DNA of 10,235 nt from an uncultured SAR86 cluster bacterium (lineage in GTDB: Bacteria > Pseudomonadota > Gammaproteobacteria > Magnimaribacterales > D2472), in the NCBI GenBank assembly GCA_938075575.1, contig CALJHI010000038.1, positions 1 to 10,235 of the forward strand, written 5' to 3'. Under the pieces are notes generated by a model, which saw nothing but the letters and a program-made list of their open reading frames with translations, had not been told where the DNA came from and did not search any database. Numbering within the stretch: position 1 is the stretch's first letter; each line of letters opens with the position of its first letter. The translations under genes and the position numbers were made by a program. This document shows positions 6,525 to 10,235 of the stretch, piece by piece.

Positions 6525-7427
6525 ATGAAGACTTTTGAGAAAAGATTTAAGAGTATACAAAATGAAATTATTGCAGCTTACACAAAATTAGAGTCATCAA
6601 AAAGAGCATCTATTATTTCTGATTCTTGGAGGCGCCCAGAGGGAGGGGGAGGCAGAACCTTCGTTATTCAAGAAGGCTCTTTTTTCGACAATTGCGCTGT
6701 AAATTTTTCATCTATTTTTGGATCTAAATTACCTAAGTCAGCCATAGGAAATTCAATAGTCAAATCAACGAGATATGGCTATCAAGCTATGGGTGTTTCA
6801 GTTATCTGTCATCCAAAAAACCCACACATACCAACGAGCCATATGAATGTAAGGCTTTTTTGCATTCTCGACAAAAAAAACAAGATTAAGGACTGGTGGA
6901 TTGGTGGTGGATATGATTTAACCCCCTATTTTGTTAATGAAGAGGATATCAGCCACTGGCATAAATCAGCCAAAATCAATCTTGATGGTTTCAATAAATC
7001 TTACTATGGTAAATTCTCTAAAAATTGTAACGAATATTTTTATATTCCCCATAGAGACGAAAGAAGGGGAGTTGGAGGTGTTTTTTTTGACAACAAAAAA
7101 CATAAATCTATTGATTCAAGCATCCACATGCTGGAATCAATTGCAAAAACATATCTAAATTCTTACCAAGACATTATTAATAATAGAAAAAATCTATCAT
7201 TCACCAAAGACGAAAAAGAATTTCAAGAATTAAGAAGAGGAAGGTACGTTGAATTTAATCTTGTTAATGATAGAGGAACAGCCTTTGGTCTCCAGTCAAA
7301 CGGAAGAACGCCTTCTATTTTATCATCACTCCCCTTAAGAGCATCGTGGAAATATAGAAAATCTAAAGAAATGCAAGCAAAAGAAAAAAAACTTGTTAAA
7401 GCTTTAGGCAAGGATTGGAATGTCTAA
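6525..7427 (+). CDS. hemF: Oxygen-dependent coproporphyrinogen III oxidase
   Basis: Catalyses the aerobic oxidative decarboxylation of coproporphyrinogen III to protoporphyrinogen IX in heme synthesis; cytoplasmic, and needs O2. The 300 residues equal the family norm (299 in E. coli). Signature blocks are all present: WRRPEGGGGRT (35-45), CHPKNPHIPTSHMNVR (95-110), WWIGGGYDLTPYF (124-136), IPHRDERRGVGGVFFD (174-189) and the C-terminal EFNLVNDRGTAFGL (243-256) followed by QSNGRTPSILSSLP. Four histidines expected from the E. coli enzyme are at H96, H106, H146 and H176. The start lies 1 nt after the tsaC stop, and the last 8 nt overlap aroE. A run of eight T at about 7080-7087 encodes two phenylalanines and does not break the frame. 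Its use of oxygen and its product, a heme precursor, fit the cox genes downstream. Confidence 0.97.
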   Translation: MKTFEKRFKSIQNEIIAAYTKLESSKRASIISDSWRRPEGGGGRTFVIQEGSFFDNCAVNFSSIFGSKLPKSAIGNSIVKSTRYGYQAMGVSVICHPKNPHIPTSHMNVRLFCILDKKNKIKDWWIGGGYDLTPYFVNEEDISHWHKSAKINLDGFNKSYYGKFSKNCNEYFYIPHRDERRGVGGVFFDNKKHKSIDSSIHMLESIAKTYLNSYQDIINNRKNLSFTKDEKEFQELRRGRYVEFNLVNDRGTAFGLQSNGRTPSILSSLPLRASWKYRKSKEMQAKEKKLVKALGKDWNV

Positions 7428-8232
7428 GTTATATAAACTTGGCGTCATTGGAAATCCAATTGAACACTCTCTTTCGCCATTTATACATTCAAGATTTGCT
7501 AGAAATGAAAAAATTCCTGCTTTATATAAAGCTTATAAAGTTGACGAGGGCTCATTTAATATTTTTATTAAAGAGTTTTTTAGCTCTAACGAATCCCTAG
7601 GTTTAAATGTAACCCTTCCATTTAAAAAGCTTGCATCAGAACTTGATGGAGAAATAACTAAAGAAGCAAAAAAAATATCAGCCGTAAATACTATTAAAAA
7701 AAACAAAAGAATTCTAGAGCTTGGCAGTACTGATGGAATAGGGTTTATTGATGACCTTCGTTCAAAAGATATTTCATTAAACCAGAAGGAAGTCTTAATT
7801 ATAGGAGCGGGCGGAGCCTCAGAAAGTATTTTGTTTAAGATAATAGCTGAGAGCCCAAAAAAGATATATATATCCAATAGAACAACCTCCAAAGCAGAGG
7901 CGCTTATTGATAAATATAAAGACCTTTATAAAGACATGCACATATTGGAGCAAGGAAACAAGCCTTGCCCAGATATCATAATTAACGGTAGCTCGGCAGG
8001 CCTTACAGGAGGTTTCAACCCTATAGATATAAAAGCAAGCAAAGATTCAGTATTTTATGATCTTAACTATTCTCTTGAAACAACACCTTTTTGTGAGTGG
8101 TCTTTAGAGAAATCATCTAGAGTTTTTGATGGAATGGGAATGCTCGTTAATCAAGCAGCATACTCATTTAATATATGGTTTGGGATCATGCCAGAAACAC
8201 AGAAAGTAATAGAAGACCTAAGGTCTTTGTAA
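7420..8232 (+). CDS. aroE: Shikimate dehydrogenase (NADP+)
   Basis: Reduces 3-dehydroshikimate to shikimate with NADPH in the aromatic amino acid pathway; cytoplasmic. The 270 residues are standard. The substrate side shows GNPIEHSLSP (11-20) with S17 and S19, NVTLPFKK (63-70) with catalytic K69, SAVNT (87-91) and D105. The cofactor side shows the GAGGAS loop (129-134) and NRTTSKA (153-159), the pattern of NADP-using AroE. DGMGMLVNQAA (237-247) closes the active site. The block before D105 reads GSTDG where NTDG is usual, a conservative change. The start overlaps hemF by 8 nt and has AGGA five bases upstream inside hemF, so the two are coupled. The stop is 1 nt from the small zinc-ribbon gene, and a 15-bp palindrome covers the final codons. 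Confidence 0.96.
   Translation: MSKLYKLGVIGNPIEHSLSPFIHSRFARNEKIPALYKAYKVDEGSFNIFIKEFFSSNESLGLNVTLPFKKLASELDGEITKEAKKISAVNTIKKNKRILELGSTDGIGFIDDLRSKDISLNQKEVLIIGAGGASESILFKIIAESPKKIYISNRTTSKAEALIDKYKDLYKDMHILEQGNKPCPDIIINGSSAGLTGGFNPIDIKASKDSVFYDLNYSLETTPFCEWSLEKSSRVFDGMGMLVNQAAYSFNIWFGIMPETQKVIEDLRSL
8213..8227 (+). repeat. 15-bp perfect palindrome over the aroE stop-proximal codons and the yheV ribosome site
   Basis: AAGACCT and AGGTCTT are perfect inverted copies around a single central A. As RNA it could fold as AAGAC, loop CTAAG, GTCTT. It contains the only AAGG (8220-8223) ahead of the small zinc-ribbon gene, about 10 nt before its ATG. Ribosomes finishing aroE would open it, a possible coupling device. 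As DNA it could be an operator, or just a codon coincidence. Confidence 0.4.
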
Positions 8233-8233
8233 A

Positions 8234-8428
8234 ATGGGAAAGTTTGTTCAATTTATTTCAGGAGCAATATGCCCAAGTTGCAAGGCCTCCGATACCATTG
8301 CGATCGGTAAAGACAATAACATAATATATTGCGTTAAATGTGATTTTAAAGAAGCGAGGCCTCTTTCACCTAACAACAAAACAAACACAATTAATGCCGT
8401 AAATATAGACGATCTTAAAACAACTTAA
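8234..8428 (+). CDS. yheV: YheV-family small zinc-ribbon protein (DUF2387)
   Basis: A 64-residue protein of unknown function. It matches the gammaproteobacterial YheV/DUF2387 family: an N-terminal F-x-x-GA-x-CPxC block (FISGAICPSC, 7-16) and a second pair in CVKC (33-36). C13, C16, C33 and C36 would form one four-cysteine zinc ribbon. The first half aligns in style with E. coli YheV, which has RFIAGAKCPAC and VECVKC. The tail after residue 40 is polar and unconserved to my eye. There is no signal peptide or membrane segment, so it should be cytoplasmic. It starts 1 nt after aroE and ends the purE-tsaC-hemF-aroE run, so it is very likely cotranscribed. Zinc ribbons of this size often bind RNA or protein partners, but nothing here shows which. 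Confidence 0.85.
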   Translation: MGKFVQFISGAICPSCKASDTIAIGKDNNIIYCVKCDFKEARPLSPNNKTNTINAVNIDDLKTT

Positions 8429-8469
8429 AAACTAGAATTAACAGCTACAAAAGTATATTATACGCACCG

Positions 8470-8498
8470 TTAACAACTAGAAGACTAGGTTATATTAT
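8470..8498 (+). promoter_or_regulatory. Sigma70-type promoter for the cox operon
   Basis: TTAACA (8470-8475, 5 of 6 to the -35 consensus) and TATTAT (8493-8498, 5 of 6 to the -10) are separated by exactly 17 nt. Transcription would start near 8505, giving coxB a leader of about 60 nt. The spacer holds a direct repeat ACTAG-AAG-ACTAG (8476-8488), and ACTAGAA also occurs at 8431-8437. A second perfect TATAAT (8509-8514), inside the inverted repeat ATTATAA/TTATAAT (8494-8514), lacks a -35 at the right distance. The rest of 8429-8567 shows no gene and no convincing intrinsic terminator. Confidence 0.55.
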
Positions 8499-8567
8499 AA
8501 AAAAAGCTTATAATACTTTATTAATGAAATTTATTATAGATAAAACGCAATCACCACAGGACTAAAA

Positions 8568-9710
8568 ATGCCATATAATTTTCTCAACAAGTTTGTTGGA
8601 TATGTTTTCACATTAACGCTTTTTTCCAACAGCGCTAGAGCTGACTGGTTTGCCCTAAATATGACAGAGGGAGCTACCGCAATAAGCAAAGAAGTTTTTG
8701 ACTTGCATATGCTTATATTCTGGATATGTGTTGCTATTGGGGTTGTTGTCTTTAGTGTGATGTTCTACTCCATGTTTGCGCATACTAAAAAGAAAAACCC
8801 TGTTGCCTCTACTTTTCATGAAAATACAAAAGTTGAAATTGCATGGACTGTTATCCCATTCTTAATTTTAATAGCAATGGCTGTTCCAGCTTCTAAGACT
8901 TTAACTAAAATGTATGACGATACTGCTGGAGATGTAAACATCCAAGTTACTGGATATCAATGGAAATGGCAATACAGATACCTGGAGGATGGCGTAAGCT
9001 TTTTCTCAAACCTATCAACTGATATGGATGAGATTTATAACTTGGTTCCTAAGGGAGAAAATTATCTGCAAGAAGTTGATGAGGCAGTGGTTATCCCAGT
9101 GGGCAAAAAAGTTAGATTTTTAATTACTGCTAATGATGTCATTCACTCCTGGTGGGTTCCAGCATTTGCTATCAAACAAGACGCAATACCAGGATTTGTT
9201 AATACAGCATGGACTAAGGTAGATAAAACAGGTGTCTATAGAGGAAAATGCACAGAACTATGTGGTAAAAATCATGGGTTTATGCCAATTGTAGTAAAAG
9301 TTGTTGAGCAGGATGAGTATGATCTATGGGTTAACAATAAAAAAGAAGAAGCATTTAAGCTAGCTGAACTTACAGAAAAGGAGTGGACAACAGCCGAGCT
9401 TGTTGAGAGAGGCGAAGGAGTTTATGCAACAAACTGCGTTGCTTGTCACCAAACAAACGGACAGGGAATTACAGGCATCTTCCCAGCTCTTGCAGGAAGC
9501 GACATAGTGCTAAATAACAAACCTAAAAATATAGAAATTTTAATGGAAGGTGTTCAAGGCGCAGCCATGAACTCTTTTGATTACCTATCAGAAGTAGAGC
9601 TTGCCTCTGTAATTACATACACCAGACAGTCATGGGGAAATGCTGAGTCAGGTGATGGAGAAATTGTTACCCCAAAAGATATTGTTGAATATAAAAAACC
9701 AAAAATTTAA
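8568..9710 (+). CDS. coxB: Cytochrome c oxidase subunit II with fused C-terminal cytochrome c domain
   Basis: Electron-entry subunit of an aa3/caa3-type heme-copper oxidase: it takes electrons through its own heme c and the CuA centre and passes them to subunit I. The 380 residues hold, in order, a signal peptide likely cut after SARA (25), two membrane helices (about 47-70 and 92-115), a periplasmic cupredoxin domain and a cytochrome c domain. CuA ligands are all visible: H193, then C228, E230, C232, H236 and M239 in the CTELCGKNHGFM block. The aromatic patch YQWKWQYRY (130-138) is the usual electron-entry region. The heme site is CVACH (290-294), with M334 a likely axial ligand. ATG 8568 has AGGA six bases upstream. 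The fused cytochrome makes it longer than mitochondrial-type subunit II. coxA follows after 15 nt. Confidence 0.96.
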   Translation: MPYNFLNKFVGYVFTLTLFSNSARADWFALNMTEGATAISKEVFDLHMLIFWICVAIGVVVFSVMFYSMFAHTKKKNPVASTFHENTKVEIAWTVIPFLILIAMAVPASKTLTKMYDDTAGDVNIQVTGYQWKWQYRYLEDGVSFFSNLSTDMDEIYNLVPKGENYLQEVDEAVVIPVGKKVRFLITANDVIHSWWVPAFAIKQDAIPGFVNTAWTKVDKTGVYRGKCTELCGKNHGFMPIVVKVVEQDEYDLWVNNKKEEAFKLAELTEKEWTTAELVERGEGVYATNCVACHQTNGQGITGIFPALAGSDIVLNNKPKNIEILMEGVQGAAMNSFDYLSEVELASVITYTRQSWGNAESGDGEIVTPKDIVEYKKPKI

Positions 9711-9725
9711 ACAGGAAAGTTAAAT

Positions 9726-10235
9726 ATGAGCGCAGTAATTGAAAATCATCATGATGATCATCATCACGGGCCAGCAAAAGGCCTAACAAGATGGTTGTAT
9801 ACAACTAACCATAAAGATATAGGAACGCTGTATCTTTGGTTCTCTTTTGCAATGTTCCTAATTGGCGGAGCAATGGCGATGATAATTAGAGCAGAGCTAT
9901 TTCAACCAGGCATGCAAATTGTTGAGCCAGAGTTCTATAATCAGATGATCACCCTTCATGGCTTAATAATGATTTTTGGAGGAGTGATGCCAGCATTTGT
10001 AGGGCTGGCTAACTGGTTGGTGCCAATGATGATAGGTGCACCCGATATGGCATTGCCTAGAATGAATAACTTAAGCTTCTGGATACTTCCCTTTGCCTTC
10101 TTTATTCTTTTGTCTTCATTATTTATGGAAGGAGGGGCTCCAAACTTTGGATGGACCTTCTATGCCCCACTTTCTACAACATATGCACCTCCGAGCGTAA
10201 CCTTCTTTATATTTTCAGTTCATATCATGGGAGCC
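9726..10235 (+). CDS. coxA: Cytochrome c oxidase subunit I, N-terminal part (cut by window edge)
   Basis: Catalytic subunit of the heme-copper oxidase. The 170 codons present are open to the right edge; the full protein is normally about 530 residues. After a short polar head with an unusual His/Asp-rich patch (HHDDHHH, 8-14) comes the conserved entry TTNHKDIGTLYLWF (26-39). H78 in TLHGLIMIFGG is the expected axial ligand of low-spin heme a. NWLVPMMIGAPDMALPRMNN (96-115) carries D107, the entry aspartate of the D proton channel, so this looks like an A-type oxidase. The stretch GWTFYAPLSTTYAPPS (142-157) resembles Pseudomonas-type CoxA. ATG 9726 has AGGA nine bases upstream. The CuB and heme a3 ligands lie outside the window. 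It is cotranscribed with coxB; assembly and subunit III genes would be expected further right. Confidence 0.96.
   Translation, partial: MSAVIENHHDDHHHGPAKGLTRWLYTTNHKDIGTLYLWFSFAMFLIGGAMAMIIRAELFQPGMQIVEPEFYNQMITLHGLIMIFGGVMPAFVGLANWLVPMMIGAPDMALPRMNNLSFWILPFAFFILLSSLFMEGGAPNFGWTFYAPLSTTYAPPSVTFFIFSVHIMGA

Noticed and set aside
7080..7087. Possible frameshift at a run of eight T in hemF
   Set aside because: The conserved GVGGVFFD motif reads through it and the downstream motifs remain in frame at the expected length.
7533..7892. 119-residue open frame on the minus strand opposite aroE
   Set aside because: It is fully inside aroE, whose substrate and cofactor motifs are intact; no family resemblance or upstream signals.
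8429..8567. Intrinsic terminator after the zinc-ribbon gene
   Set aside because: The only hairpin, ATTATAA/TTATAAT at 8494-8514, is all A-T, lacks a following T-run and overlaps promoter-like sequence.
1..10235. Mobile element, phage gene, CRISPR array or defence system
   Set aside because: All open frames of size belong to housekeeping families in a conserved order; no transposase, integrase, direct-repeat array or unknown large gene is seen.

Overview
The window looks like core chromosome of an AT-rich (roughly one-third G+C by eye), genome-streamlined, aerobic gammaproteobacterium. A marine SAR86-type lineage is my best guess, but that is inference from base composition, tight packing and gene order. 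The order glycyl-tRNA synthetase / LpxL-type acyltransferase / trkH-trkA / fmt-def / tsaC-hemF-aroE matches the glyQS-lpxL-trkA-rsmB-fmt-def-(dprA)-tsaC-hemF-aroE block near the replication origin of Pseudomonas and relatives. I see no phage, transposon, CRISPR array, tRNA or rRNA, and no broken gene.

Layout. (1) Positions 1-56, minus strand: the first codons of a gene that reads as dimeric-type glycyl-tRNA synthetase, entering the window from the left edge. (2) 57-196: a divergent intergenic region with a strong inverted repeat and a symmetric -10 element. (3) 197-1060, plus: an LpxL/HtrB-family lipid A acyltransferase, ending 1 bp before a convergent gene. (4) 1062-5359, minus: def, fmt, trkA and trkH, transcribed in that order. 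It joins the two enzymes of the N-formylmethionine cycle to a Trk potassium uptake system. (5) 5360-5458: a second divergent promoter region. (6) 5459-8428, plus: a very tight run of purE, tsaC, hemF, aroE and a YheV-type zinc-ribbon gene, with junctions of 0, 1, -8 and 1 nt. (7) 8429-8567: an intergenic region with a good sigma70-type promoter. (8) 8568-10235, plus: coxB with a fused cytochrome c domain, then coxA, cut by the right edge.

How the genes fit together. def and fmt handle formylation of initiator tRNA and removal of the formyl group from nascent proteins. tsaC makes the threonylcarbamoyl-AMP used for t6A in tRNA. purE and aroE serve purine and aromatic synthesis. hemF is the oxygen-requiring step of heme synthesis, and the adjacent cox genes encode a heme-copper oxidase that uses heme and oxygen, so the right half has an aerobic theme. 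trkA/trkH and the acyltransferase are envelope and ion functions.

No clearly new system is visible. The most notable points are: a bacterial/eukaryotic-type dimeric GlyRS apparently sitting where relatives keep glyQ-glyS; absence of rsmB, dprA and purK from their usual places in this block; a strong hairpin in the likely GlyRS leader; and symmetric -10 elements at both divergent junctions.
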